DNA from: Pseudomonas viciae
GTDB taxonomy: Bacteria; Pseudomonadota; Gammaproteobacteria; Pseudomonadales; Pseudomonadaceae
Assembly: GCF_004786035.1 (NCBI RefSeq)
Contig: NZ_CP035088.1
Coordinates: 2,392,001-2,456,000, forward strand
Direction: 5' to 3'
DNA: 64,000 nt
Below are positions 36,201-44,370 of this stretch, piece after piece (position 1 is the first letter of the stretch; every line of letters begins with the position of its first letter). Below the pieces are notes generated by a model. It ran no database searches. It was given only the letters and a program-made list of their open reading frames with translations, and had not been told where the DNA came from. Both the position numbers and the translations under genes were made by a program.

Positions 36201-37010
36201 ACTGTGCTGCACAACGTCGGCAACGTTCTCAACAGCGTGAACGTATCGGCAGAACTGGTCAGCAGCCAGATGCGCACCTCCAAAGCCCAGGGGTTGGGCA
36301 AGGTGGCTCAACTGATGAACGAACACATCCATGACCTGGCCGATTTTCTCACCACAGACCACAAAGGAAAGATGCTGCCCGGCTATCTGCTCAAGCTGGC
36401 GGAGGTGGTGAGCGCAGAGCAACTGAGCATCATCGAAGAACTCGAGCAACTCACCAAGGGTATTGACCACATCAAAACCATTGTCGCTGCCCAGCAGTCC
36501 TATGCCGTTGCTGTCAGTATTGTCGAGACAGTGCCGGTCCCGGAGTTAATCGACGATGCCTTGCGCATGAGTGCTGGATTACTGGCGCGCCAGGAGGTGA
36601 CGGTGGTCAAGGACATTGCCGACTTGCCCCTGCTGTCGCTGGACCGGCATCGGATGCTGCTGATTCTGGTGAACCTGATCAACAATGCCAAGCAGGCGTT
36701 GGACGGCGTGATCGATCGCAGCCCATGCATCACGTTCAGCGTCTCCCTCGCTGACGGGCCGGTATTGCGTATCACAGTGGCCGACAACGGCAATGGGATT
36801 ACGCCTGAGCACATGGCGCGTATCTTTTCCCATGGTTTCACGACGCGCAAAGACGGTCACGGTTTCGGCCTGCACAGCTGCGCGCTGGCCGCGCAGGAAA
36901 TGGGGGGCAGCTTGAGCGTGCATAGCGACGGGGCCGGGCAGGGCGCGACGTTCATACTCGATATTCCCATTGATGTTGCGCAGAGCCAGCTGGATGTCAT
37001 GACGAGATAG
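33276..37010 (+). CDS. Hybrid sensor kinase with two transmitter modules
   Basis: A 1244-residue membrane kinase. A first membrane helix lies at about 12-35, then a ~390-residue helical periplasmic domain, a second helix at about 424-446, HAMP to ~500, a coiled coil, and HisKA with H562 (SHELRTPLT). It continues with HATPase (NAIKFTPAGG, GTGIGLALV), an acidic linker, and a receiver with D885 (LSDVMMPRLDG) and K937. A second histidine site H979 (LHNVGNVLNSV) and a second HATPase (NLINNAKQAL, GHGFGLHSCA) end the protein. It pairs with the binding protein 24 bases upstream. Start 33276 has GAGG at the right distance; ATG 33264 is too close to one. Confidence 0.88.
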   Translation: MLTFKPVRDRPIAVKIGLAVAALVFLMLAVSLVNLYGLRGMVRAVDSASHSAEILASVNGATGRVENFIATRDQESLSQAEGMVATAIVGLTAIPVAEAQSLKGSLQRLASAIAALRAATLAMDGETENMTAHYGRMREATILVEQGIADGLKEIDSRAADHKARVSNIESAHRILDILRNSERIITANVAKMLVTGDGAAATAAQNAGAALPPVVEQLRELMGAPQEVETLEQLATAVAAASLAVEHLGEAPKLRGGEALRHLAAVGDAAGRLEAMLDEVGEHVAHDANDIQAATGLLQNAAALSKRFAERVATLEAQTLSFRLSPSAEVASSVGTLLDELSRLSRVLPSSVGLQTKATPLTVYDQIAGYRAAFARFHQASNALSGARDQVRNEARSAGLLVARFAGEARSEALVHNDRGMLATVLAGTVAILLAGAIAWSTSRFVAQPIVALASVMRRLAAGDLNAEIASAGRGDEIGIMTRAVRVFQENALRIRVLEAEAEAERQQVQASLERMVAERTDTLHQQTEVLEAQAVELIQARNQADTANQAKSDFVATVSHELRTPLTLILAPLEQLSAATTPPADWHVQIDRAQRNALRLMNRVNDILDFSKAEAGKFELCPTPMDLSKVVGVLAEDAAMVAEGKGCTLTCSIDPALGTVFLDPRHFEKILLNLVSNAIKFTPAGGTVHLAVTALDGERFELAVQDSGIGIAPDKLPLLFQRFSQIDNSATRHYSGTGIGLALVKDLVKLMGGEVGVNSELGRGSCFFVRLPLGAEQDTVSTEASAMHERSSANATSTTEQRHLRFDDGGHGSGNDRASMDSADGQPPQHAAQSRVLVVDDSPEMLSYLRELLHNDYIVATAVDGEQAWALLQRRPIDVVLSDVMMPRLDGFGLTARIKASAGFAHLPVILLTARGGSEACVSGLESGADDYIAKPFSPLELKARVRAALRMSQVQTELHAKSRQAGMAEIATTVLHNVGNVLNSVNVSAELVSSQMRTSKAQGLGKVAQLMNEHIHDLADFLTTDHKGKMLPGYLLKLAEVVSAEQLSIIEELEQLTKGIDHIKTIVAAQQSYAVAVSIVETVPVPELIDDALRMSAGLLARQEVTVVKDIADLPLLSLDRHRMLLILVNLINNAKQALDGVIDRSPCITFSVSLADGPVLRITVADNGNGITPEHMARIFSHGFTTRKDGHGFGLHSCALAAQEMGGSLSVHSDGAGQGATFILDIPIDVAQSQLDVMTR

Positions 37011-37070
37011 CTGTCCCGTCAAAGCCTACAGTCCTGTGTAAGCAGGGCAGGGACATGTGCGCCCATTTCC

Positions 37071-37343
37071 TCAGGGCATGATGGGTAGTTCAATGAGATT
37101 CAGGCAACCTGAGCGAATACCTTCTTCGACAGCTCCCGCAATATCGCCGGCGCGCTCGATCCTGCGGGAAGGGATCCCCAGGGAAGAGGCGAGGGCCAGG
37201 ATATCGATCGCCGGGGCGCAGAACCTCATCTGATCTGGAAGCTTTAATCTAGCTGGCTTGCTGTGGTCACTGTCATGCGGCAATCGGATTGCCCGAGCCA
37301 TGGTGATATCTGGCGAATACAGCTTGATTCCCTCATTGTGCAA
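37071..37343 (-). pseudogene. C-terminal remnant of a TPP-dependent enzyme
   Basis: The frame ends in AIDILALASSLGIPSRRIERAG, continues with a helical AVEEGIRSG, and finishes LNLIELPIMP. This matches the last ~50 residues of benzoylformate decarboxylase/acetolactate synthase-type TPP enzymes (IDFxxLAxxxG ... LIEVPV). The pyrophosphate-binding and pyrimidine domains are missing, and the left ~40 residues are not recognisable. It lies between the two-transmitter kinase and the molybdenum hydroxylase fragment, on the strand of the latter. Confidence 0.5.
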
Positions 37344-37423
37344 AGCATCAACCGTTGGTCGGCTCTGTCTCTTGGCACCGGTCTCTCCATTGCGCCGACC
37401 TCGCTGTATATCCAGGAACTTAT

Positions 37424-38170
37424 TTAATTTACGCCCGATCTTTCCAGTGACTGGCTCCGGACCGAACCGTTACCCGTGGCCTTCAAAATCGCATTGCACA
37501 AGGCCCGGGCGACAGGTGCGTAACTGGTCTGGCTGGGCTGTGCGGCTTCGGGAGCTGCGGTGGGATTGATCAGGTGCACCGCGATCTGTCCTGGCAGCCA
37601 TGAGACGAGTGGCCAACGGGTGCGATAGGCAGGTTTAGGCCGGGTATCTCCGGTGCTCGGAGCAAAATCGCAGGATGTCACAAACGCTATCCCTATCAGG
37701 CAAGCGCCTATGAGCTGCGAGCGCACGCGACCAGGATTTTTCAAGAAACCCAAGTCCGCGACAACGACCGCGTCATGAATGATCAAGCGGCCTTCGTCGC
37801 TCACCTCGATGTCGAGAACGACCGCCATGCAGGTCTGCGCGTCATAGTGGGCAGCGATGCCTTGCGCCCGACCATGTCTTGGGGGCTTGCCCCAATGAGC
37901 TTTCTCTGCCGCTTCGGTGATGACGCTCCGCATTCGATGCCCATCGACGCATGATGAGTGCCGAGTACCGTCGTTCACCGTCGAGGCCGGATCAATCAGC
38001 GAAAGCAGGTAGTCCCTGTGATCCAGCTTGCAGGCTCGCACCTGCGCGGCCATGAATCGCTGTTCGGCGAACAGGCGCAGCAACAGGCCTTTTCTGTCCA
38101 GATTGCTGTCGAGCGTCGATTGCCAAGTGAATGGATCAAGAGCACTGACGTGCGCATCAGGATGGCTCAT
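37424..38170 (-). CDS. Xanthine dehydrogenase-family Mo-binding subunit, C-terminal fragment
   Basis: A 248-residue frame that aligns with the last third of large molybdenum-hydroxylase subunits of the isoquinoline 1-oxidoreductase/IorB type: MRSVITEAAEKAHWGKPPRH, GIAAHYDAQTCMAVV, VADLGFLKNPGRVRSQLIG and late APVARALCNAILKATG. Whole subunits have about 700-780 residues, so the N-terminal two thirds are gone, and the usual catalytic GEP-type Glu motif near the end reads PEAAQPSQ. A perfect AAGGAG precedes ATG 38170, so it may still be translated. It is likely a non-catalytic relic. Confidence 0.6.
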   Translation of the reverse strand: MSHPDAHVSALDPFTWQSTLDSNLDRKGLLLRLFAEQRFMAAQVRACKLDHRDYLLSLIDPASTVNDGTRHSSCVDGHRMRSVITEAAEKAHWGKPPRHGRAQGIAAHYDAQTCMAVVLDIEVSDEGRLIIHDAVVVADLGFLKNPGRVRSQLIGACLIGIAFVTSCDFAPSTGDTRPKPAYRTRWPLVSWLPGQIAVHLINPTAAPEAAQPSQTSYAPVARALCNAILKATGNGSVRSQSLERSGVN

Positions 38171-38790
38171 TGCGTTTCTCCTTCCGGCTGATGGCAAGAG
38201 GTCCAGCTAAAGTGATGTGTCCTTGGTGCCTGTAACGCTGGCACCGCAAGTGCAGTCATTGGGGGATACTTTAGTGAGAAGGATCTGACGTCAGAGTGAC
38301 CGGAGGCTGACAGGAACATGTCAGGCGTTGGGCTAGTCGGCTATTCCAAATAGCCGTTGCTAAAGCACTTTGATCAAGCCGCTCGAGCCGACCCGATGCC
38401 AAAGAGCGGCGGGTGCGGCCAGGCGCAGGCGCGATGGTTGACACGGCCACGGCTGGATGACCCCGAGGGGTTATTCTGCTGGCTCGTATCTATGGCGATC
38501 CGAATTACAGGGACACGATGGCCGAGCGTGGCCTGCGCCAGCAGGACGCTTACGGAGAGAAGTCTTAGTGATGATCGCGTATTGAGGATTTGCCGCGTAG
38601 GAAAATCCCTACGCGCCCATCTGTAATCCCTAGACCTAAATAAGATTGCTCTGATTCTTTGATTGATGGCGCATGGCTATTATTCAAGGGCCAGGGTGGC
38701 ATCCTGATGCGTACTCCAGACATCCCACGCTGGGTTAATGCGTTCGGGCAATTCAGGGAAGGCGGTTGCAAACAGAGAGGGATCTGCATC
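38171..38790. other. Gap without a recognised gene
   Basis: About 620 bases upstream of the HD-GYP gene. It contains a small hairpin (GGTGCC 38225-38230 with GGCACC 38240-38245). A short frame at about 38470-38570 reads LARIYGDPNYRDTMAERGL, which I do not recognise. No strong promoter was seen. The frame of the HD-GYP gene remains open back to ATG 38659, but that extension is not family-like. Confidence 0.35.
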
Positions 38791-40044
38791 GTGCTGAAAC
38801 ATATCGGTGTGAGCGATCTTTGCGTAGGAATGTATGTCCAGGAGCTATCCGGTTCTCGTGAGGAGCGTCCGTTCTGGAGCAAAGGCTTCCTGATTCTGAA
38901 TGAAGAGGTGCTGGAGAAAGTCCTCGCCTCGGGCATTGTTGGTGCATGGATCGACCCGTCCAAGGGCGCGGACGTGCAAGCATCTACGCCTGATGAAAGC
39001 GTTGTGCAGGTCGGTCAAGGTGGCCAGCAGCCTGCTTGCCTATCGATCCGACCTTGTGCAGAGGTCCCTGGGCCGCGTCCGAGGGTGGCAATGAGCGAAG
39101 AGCTGTTGAGGGCGATCAACCTTTGCGCCAGTTCCAAGGCTGCTGTCATGCAGATGTTCGGCGATCTGCGGATGGGACGGATCGTTCAACTGGATCGCGT
39201 CACGGACATGGTGGGTGAAATCTCCGATTCGCTGTTACGTCATCCGGATGCACTGCTCAGCCTGGTGCGCCTCAAGACTGCCGATGAATACACCTACATG
39301 CATTCCGTGGCCGTCTGTGGATTGATGATTGGTTTGGCGCGTCAGCTGGATTTACCACCGCCCCTGGTCCAAGAAGCCGGGCTGGCGGGCTTGCTGCATG
39401 ACGTGGGCAAGATGGCGATACCTGCGGCCATCCTGGCGAAACCATTGCCATTGAATGACCACGAACATACGACGATGCGCACGCACCCGGAGGCGGGCGC
39501 CAGGATGCTGGCGGACAGCAGGCATTTCACTTCCCGGGTGCAGGACGTTTGCCTGCATCACCATGAGAAGGTGGACGGCAGTGGCTATCCACATAAGTTA
39601 TGTGGAACCCAGATCAGCTTGTTCGCGCGCATGGCCGCTGTCTGTGATGTGTATGACGCCGTGACATCTGACCGTCCTTATCGGGATCGCTGGGGCCCCG
39701 CCGAATCGATTCGAAAAATGGCCGGATGGATCGGGCATTTCGACCAGAAAGTGTTTCACGCCTTCGTCAAATGCATTGGCATCTATCCGGTTGGCGCTTT
39801 GGTGCGCCTTCAAAGTGACAGGTTGGCGGTGGTAATAGAGCAGCACGCCGAATGTTTGCTGACGCCCACGGTAAAGGTTTTCTACTCGGCGTCGACTCGT
39901 ACCCCGTTGTCTCCCGAATGCATTGATCTGGCCTGTGGGCAGGACCGCATCGTCAGCTTTGAGTCAGAGAAAACCTGGGGGTTGAAGAACCTTGAAGCGC
40001 TTTGGGTGGGCGAGGGGCAAGGCAGCGAGTCGCGGTTTGGATGA
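38791..40044 (+). CDS. HD-GYP c-di-GMP phosphodiesterase with N-terminal DUF3391
   Basis: A 417-residue soluble protein. The DUF3391 part (VSDLCVGMYVQELSGS, RPFWSKGFLIL) is followed by an HD-GYP domain with the full metal and substrate set: HDVGK near 210 and HHHEKVDGSGYP near 255. Such proteins hydrolyse c-di-GMP to pGpG or GMP. GTG 38791 has GAGAGGGA about 8 bases upstream and gives the usual MLKHIGV-type start. It sits upstream of the chemosensory operon, separated by a terminator, and may read out the same signals. Confidence 0.88.
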   Translation: MLKHIGVSDLCVGMYVQELSGSREERPFWSKGFLILNEEVLEKVLASGIVGAWIDPSKGADVQASTPDESVVQVGQGGQQPACLSIRPCAEVPGPRPRVAMSEELLRAINLCASSKAAVMQMFGDLRMGRIVQLDRVTDMVGEISDSLLRHPDALLSLVRLKTADEYTYMHSVAVCGLMIGLARQLDLPPPLVQEAGLAGLLHDVGKMAIPAAILAKPLPLNDHEHTTMRTHPEAGARMLADSRHFTSRVQDVCLHHHEKVDGSGYPHKLCGTQISLFARMAAVCDVYDAVTSDRPYRDRWGPAESIRKMAGWIGHFDQKVFHAFVKCIGIYPVGALVRLQSDRLAVVIEQHAECLLTPTVKVFYSASTRTPLSPECIDLACGQDRIVSFESEKTWGLKNLEALWVGEGQGSESRFG

Positions 40045-40067
40045 CGCGGTGCGTGTCTGTGTTTTTT

Positions 40068-40096
40068 ACCAGCGCTAGTCGCTGGTTTTCTTTTTC
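40068..40096 (+). terminator. Rho-independent terminator after the HD-GYP gene
   Basis: ACCAGCG (40068-40074) pairs with CGCTGGT (40080-40086) across a 5-base loop, followed by TTTTCTTTTT. It cleanly separates the HD-GYP gene from the chemosensory operon that starts at 40292. Confidence 0.85.
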
Positions 40097-40291
40097 TGTC
40101 GTTTTGGGTTCCTGTCGCCGTCGAGTAGGAATTCTCCTACCGCGCAACCGCAATCCTTAGTTGTAAATCAGGATGCTCCGATAGTTTCAAGGCTGTCACT
40201 TGGCCATTATTTCTCTAAGCCAACAAAACCGGGCATCCCCGTAGTGGATGTCTTGCGCTGGGTCCCGTCGGATCCGCATTGAACTGGAGAG

Positions 40292-41473
40292 ATGAAGGTG
40301 AAAGGACAGGTAATTTCCTCCCCCCTGATCTTGATGATGCTGCCCGCGGGTCTGACGGGAGTGCTTGGTTGCGCCGCGATTCTGATCAGCGCGGATTTCA
40401 ATCTGCGCAGTGCAGCCAGTTGCGTGCTTGTCTTGTTTGGCGCGTTGCTGATGGGCGTGTGGGCCCAGCGTTTATCGAGCACCCAGCCGCACGCTCAGCC
40501 AGGCGACGATCAGCAACTTCACCCGGCCGCTTCGCCTGATGATGGATTGGGCGAGGTGTGCGTGCAGGTACTGCCGATCTGGAGTCACCAGATCGACGCA
40601 GCGCGCATCCTCAGTGAGGAATCGATCCTCAAGCTCAGTCACCGCTTCGCGACGCTGTCGGGGGATATCAGTGCTTCTGCTTCCCACGGCGCGGGCCAGA
40701 GTTCGGGAGCACGGTTGCTGGAAATCCTTGAAGTCGGCCAGCGGGACCTGGATTCGATCATGGTTGCCCTGCGCGACGCGCTTTTGCGCAAGGAGTCGGA
40801 ACTCAAGGAAGTAATGCTCCTTTCCGACTTCACCTCTCAATTGCAAGAGATGGCCAAGTTCGTCGGCGATATTGCCCAGCAGACCAATCTGTTGGCACTC
40901 AACGCCGCCATTGAAGCAGCCCGGGCGGGGGATGCCGGACGCGGTTTCGCGGTAGTGGCGGATGAAGTGCGCAAATTGTCCAGCTTATCCGGGGAGACGG
41001 GGCAGAAAATCAGTGAGACGGTCAACACCGTCAACGCTGCCATCTCTCGCACCGTCGAGCTTTCTCGGCATCAGGCGCAGCAGGATTCACAAACCCTGGC
41101 TCATTCGGAGCAACTGGTGTCCCAGGTGATCGAGCACTTCCGGCACAACGCCCAGGCCATCGTCGATACCAGCAGCAGTCTTCAGCAGCAGAGCGAAAAC
41201 GTTGCCACGGAGATAGCGGGGGTACTGGTCGCCCTGCAGTTCCAGGATCGGGTCGGCCAGATGCTTTCCCTGGTCAACAACGATCTTCGCAAGTTGCATG
41301 GGCATATCGCCGAACGCCAGCAACTGGCTCTCGCCGGCGGTACGCCTGCCCCGATCATCGCCGATACCTGGCTTGAGCAATTGGCAAGTACCTACACCAT
41401 GCCTGAACAGCATGCGATCCATCACGGTAAGCCTGTGGTGAGCAGCACTTCATCCGAGATCACTTTTTTCTAG
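40292..41473 (+). CDS. Membrane chemoreceptor (MCP) without a periplasmic sensor
   Basis: A 393-residue receptor. Two hydrophobic helices (about 9-33 and 40-57) are separated by only a few residues, so there is essentially no periplasmic ligand domain. A short cytoplasmic part follows, then the signalling hairpin with [20 protein letters not shown] and [17 protein letters not shown], and a C-terminal [10 protein letters not shown] stretch. It is the first gene of the chemosensory operon. Lacking a ligand domain, it may sense membrane state or a protein partner. A PTTR-like HAMP is not evident. Confidence 0.85.
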   Translation: MKVKGQVISSPLILMMLPAGLTGVLGCAAILISADFNLRSAASCVLVLFGALLMGVWAQRLSSTQPHAQPGDDQQLHPAASPDDGLGEVCVQVLPIWSHQIDAARILSEESILKLSHRFATLSGDISASASHGAGQSSGARLLEILEVGQRDLDSIMVALRDALLRKESELKEVMLLSDFTSQLQEMAKFVGDIAQQTNLLALNAAIEAARAGDAGRGFAVVADEVRKLSSLSGETGQKISETVNTVNAAISRTVELSRHQAQQDSQTLAHSEQLVSQVIEHFRHNAQAIVDTSSSLQQQSENVATEIAGVLVALQFQDRVGQMLSLVNNDLRKLHGHIAERQQLALAGGTPAPIIADTWLEQLASTYTMPEQHAIHHGKPVVSSTSSEITFF

Positions 41474-41484
41474 GGAGTTTCCCC

Positions 41485-41853
41485 ATGAGCAAAACCATCC
41501 TGATTGTCGATGACTCTGCCTCCATTCGCCAAGTGGTGAGCATCACCTTGAAGGGCGCCGGATACGAGGTCATCGAAGGTGTTGACGGTCGCGACGCCCT
41601 TACCAAGCTCGACGGACGCAAGATCCACTTGATTGTAAGTGACGTGAACATGCCGAACATGGACGGCCTCAGCTTCATCAAGGCCGCTAAACAACTGCCG
41701 GCCTACAAGTTCACGCCAGTGATCATGCTGACCACCGAAACCGGCGATGCCATGAAGCAACAGGGCCAGGCCGTCGGTGCCAAGGCCTGGATGGTCAAGC
41801 CCTTCCAGCCGGCTCAGATGCTCGGCGCCGTCTCCAAACTGATCATGCCGTAA
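41485..41853 (+). CDS. cheY: CheY-type single-domain response regulator
   Basis: A 122-residue receiver. The acidic pocket is in IVDDSAS, the phospho-acceptor Asp in LIVSDVNMPNMDG, Thr in MLTTETG and Lys in WMVKPFQP. It is encoded 11 bases after the MCP gene. In this class of operon CheY need not control the flagellar motor. It is phosphorylated by the CheA encoded two genes downstream. Confidence 0.92.
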   Translation: MSKTILIVDDSASIRQVVSITLKGAGYEVIEGVDGRDALTKLDGRKIHLIVSDVNMPNMDGLSFIKAAKQLPAYKFTPVIMLTTETGDAMKQQGQAVGAKAWMVKPFQPAQMLGAVSKLIMP

Positions 41854-41885
41854 CGCCGCCCAGAGTCCCTGGAAAGGAGGTTGTC

Positions 41886-42203
41886 ATGACAAACACCACA
41901 GCTAGTCTGCGTCGGATTCTGGTTCTCGAAGGGTCGCTGACCATTTACACCGCCGCTGAACGCAAAGACCTGTTGCTGGAACTGTTTCCCTTGGCTCAGG
42001 AAGTCGAAATGGATCTGGGGGGCGTGGACGAAATGGACACCGCCGGGCTCCAGCTGTTGGTGCTGATCAAGCAGGAGTCACTGCGCCATGGCTCCAGCCT
42101 GTTGCTGAGCAATCCCAGCGCGGCGGTGCTCGATGCACTGGATATGAGTGGGCTGCACAGCTTTTTCGACGCGTCGGCCCCGACCCGTCAGCAGAGAGGT
42201 TGA
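41886..42203 (+). CDS. STAS-domain protein of the chemosensory operon
   Basis: A 105-residue single STAS domain. The helix start reads DEMDTAGLQLL; the position that is phosphorylated on Ser in SpoIIAA-like anti-anti-sigma factors (DSSG) is Thr here. A perfect AAAGGAGG precedes the ATG. STAS proteins act in partner switching with an HPK/serine-kinase partner, or as regulators inside chemosensory operons. Its position between CheY and CheA implies a role in the same output, but no partner kinase of the SpoIIAB type is nearby. Confidence 0.85.
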   Translation: MTNTTASLRRILVLEGSLTIYTAAERKDLLLELFPLAQEVEMDLGGVDEMDTAGLQLLVLIKQESLRHGSSLLLSNPSAAVLDALDMSGLHSFFDASAPTRQQRG

Positions 42204-42207
42204 AACC

Positions 42208-44349
42208 ATGAGTTCGCCTATGAATCTGGACGACGTGCTACAGACGTTCATCGCCGAAAGCCAGGAGCTTTTGCTTCTGATGGAGGATGCGCTGTTGCAG
42301 ATCGAACAGGCGCCGGATGATGCCGACACCATCAATGCGCTGTTTCGCGTCGCCCATACCATCAAAGGTTCCGCTGGCCTGTTTGGCTTCACGCCGATCG
42401 TTGCCTTTACCCACGTGGCAGAAAGCGTGCTGGACCGGGTTCGTGGACATGAATTGCGGGTGGACGAGTCGCTGAGTGCCTTGTTCCTGGAAGTGCGGGA
42501 TCACTTGTGCACGCTGATTGAACTGCTTGCCTGCCACGGTGACCTGCAAGGCATGACCGCAGAGCATGAGCGGCAGGGCGCGGCATTGGTGGAGCGTCTT
42601 AACGGCTACCTGGAGCACCGTCACGAGCCGGAGCAATCCCTGGCAACGGTTGAGTCGGTGCAATCGGCTTGTACCGCGCGTTGGCATCTGTCCCTGCGCC
42701 TGTGTCCCGACGTCCTGCGCAACGGCATGGATCCGCTGTCGTTGCTGCGCTACCTCAACAGTTTCGGTCAAGTCAGCGCGGTCGTGTGCATCACCGATGG
42801 CATGCCGGACATCTCGAAGATGGACCCGGAAACGTGTTACCTGGGCTTTGAGCTGGGGTTTGTCAGTGATGCCGACCAGGCCACCATTGAAGGTGCCTTC
42901 GACTTCGTTCGCGAGGGCAGCCAGATCTGCGTGTTGCCGTGCAATGACGACCTGACAGGTTTCCGGGCGTTGATTGGCCGTCTCGAGGCTGAGCCCGAAG
43001 TCATGGTCGAAGCCTTTATCGCTTGTGGTTCCGTGACCCGTGAAGGTTGGCTGGCGAATCCGTCTTCTGGTGAATCGACGCCAGTGGCGACGCCCCTCGT
43101 GGCACCGGACCATGCGGTCCACGATGACGCGCCCAAGAGCCGGGGGGCAAAAGAGGCCCGTCCGGCCGAAGGTAATCTGATTCGTGTCGACGCCGGCAAA
43201 CTGGACCAATTGATCAACCTGGTGGGCGAACTGATCATCGCCGGCGCTGGCGCCAATCTGGGGGCCATCCAAAGCGGAATCGGCGAGCTGATTGAAGCGA
43301 CAAGCTCGCTCTCGCGCCTTGTCGAGGAGGTGCGCGATTGTGCCCTGACCCTGCGAATGGTGCAGATCGGCGGCACCTTCAACCGCTTCCAGCGGGTGGT
43401 GCGCGATGTGTCCAAGGAGCTGGGCAAAGACATCGCCTTGCAGGTACATGGCGGGGAGACCGAGCTGGACAAAACGGTGGTCGAGCGCATTGGTGATCCC
43501 CTGACTCACCTGGTGCGTAACGCCATGGACCACGGTATCGAGCCCTCGCAGCTGCGCCGTGAGCGGGGTAAACCGGAGCAGGGTACGGTTCGCCTCAATG
43601 CCTATCACGAGGCAAACAGCATCGTCATTGAAGTCAGTGACGACGGTGGAGGCCTGAACAAACAACGCATCCTGGCCAAGGCGACGGAGCGCGGCCTGGT
43701 TGCCGAAGGGCAACAGCTGGCCGACGGCGACATTCTCAATCTGATTTTCGAGCCAGGCTTCTCCACTGCCGATCAGGTCAGCAACCTGTCCGGGCGCGGG
43801 GTGGGCATGGACGTCGTCAAACGGAACATCGTCGCCCTGCGAGGCTCGGTCGATCTGGAAAGCGAGGAGGGGGTGGGCACCACGGTGCGTATCCGCCTGC
43901 CGCTGACCCTGGCCATCATCGATGGCTTTCTGATCGGAGTGGGCAATGCCTCTTATGTCGTGCCTCTGGACATGGTTGAGGAGTGCATCGAGCTATCGAC
44001 CGACGACTGCGGCAATCAGGATTTCCTGGACCTGCGAGGCTTGGTGCTTCCAGTCCTGCGCCTGCGCGAGATGTTTGCCATCGATGAGCCTAACCATGGC
44101 CGTGAAAACATCGTGGTCGTGCATTACGCGGGAATGCGAGTGGGCCTGGTCGTCGATCAATTGCTGGGGGAATTCCAGACGGTGATCAAGCCGTTGGGCA
44201 AGATTTTCGGTACAGCCCATGGACTGGGCGGCTTCACCATCCTGGGGAACGGCGCAGTCGCGTTGATCCTGGATATTCCAAAACTACTCGGGCAAGTCGC
44301 CAGCCGGCAGAAGCACGGTACGCCCCTCAGCCCTGAATTGACTCAATAA
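42208..44349 (+). CDS. cheA: CheA histidine kinase
   Basis: A 713-residue CheA. It has an N-terminal Hpt domain with H50 (HTIKGSAG), a long linker with a P2-like region, a dimer domain, and an ATPase with HLVRNAMDHG, DDGGGLN and GRGVGMDVVKRN. It ends in the CheW-like P5 domain (GNASYVVPLDMVEECIEL). It phosphorylates CheY and CheB. The start at 42208 is preceded by AGAGAGG; the frame before it belongs to no CheA. It lies 4 bases after the STAS gene. Confidence 0.93.
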   Translation: MSSPMNLDDVLQTFIAESQELLLLMEDALLQIEQAPDDADTINALFRVAHTIKGSAGLFGFTPIVAFTHVAESVLDRVRGHELRVDESLSALFLEVRDHLCTLIELLACHGDLQGMTAEHERQGAALVERLNGYLEHRHEPEQSLATVESVQSACTARWHLSLRLCPDVLRNGMDPLSLLRYLNSFGQVSAVVCITDGMPDISKMDPETCYLGFELGFVSDADQATIEGAFDFVREGSQICVLPCNDDLTGFRALIGRLEAEPEVMVEAFIACGSVTREGWLANPSSGESTPVATPLVAPDHAVHDDAPKSRGAKEARPAEGNLIRVDAGKLDQLINLVGELIIAGAGANLGAIQSGIGELIEATSSLSRLVEEVRDCALTLRMVQIGGTFNRFQRVVRDVSKELGKDIALQVHGGETELDKTVVERIGDPLTHLVRNAMDHGIEPSQLRRERGKPEQGTVRLNAYHEANSIVIEVSDDGGGLNKQRILAKATERGLVAEGQQLADGDILNLIFEPGFSTADQVSNLSGRGVGMDVVKRNIVALRGSVDLESEEGVGTTVRIRLPLTLAIIDGFLIGVGNASYVVPLDMVEECIELSTDDCGNQDFLDLRGLVLPVLRLREMFAIDEPNHGRENIVVVHYAGMRVGLVVDQLLGEFQTVIKPLGKIFGTAHGLGGFTILGNGAVALILDIPKLLGQVASRQKHGTPLSPELTQ

Positions 44350-44370
44350 TTCTTTTTGGAGTACAGCATC

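Noticed and set aside
38357..38626. Plus-strand frames before the HD-GYP gene, including LARIYGDPNYRDTMAERGL
   Set aside because: No family could be recognised and no start with a ribosome site was found, so it is not called as a gene or relic.
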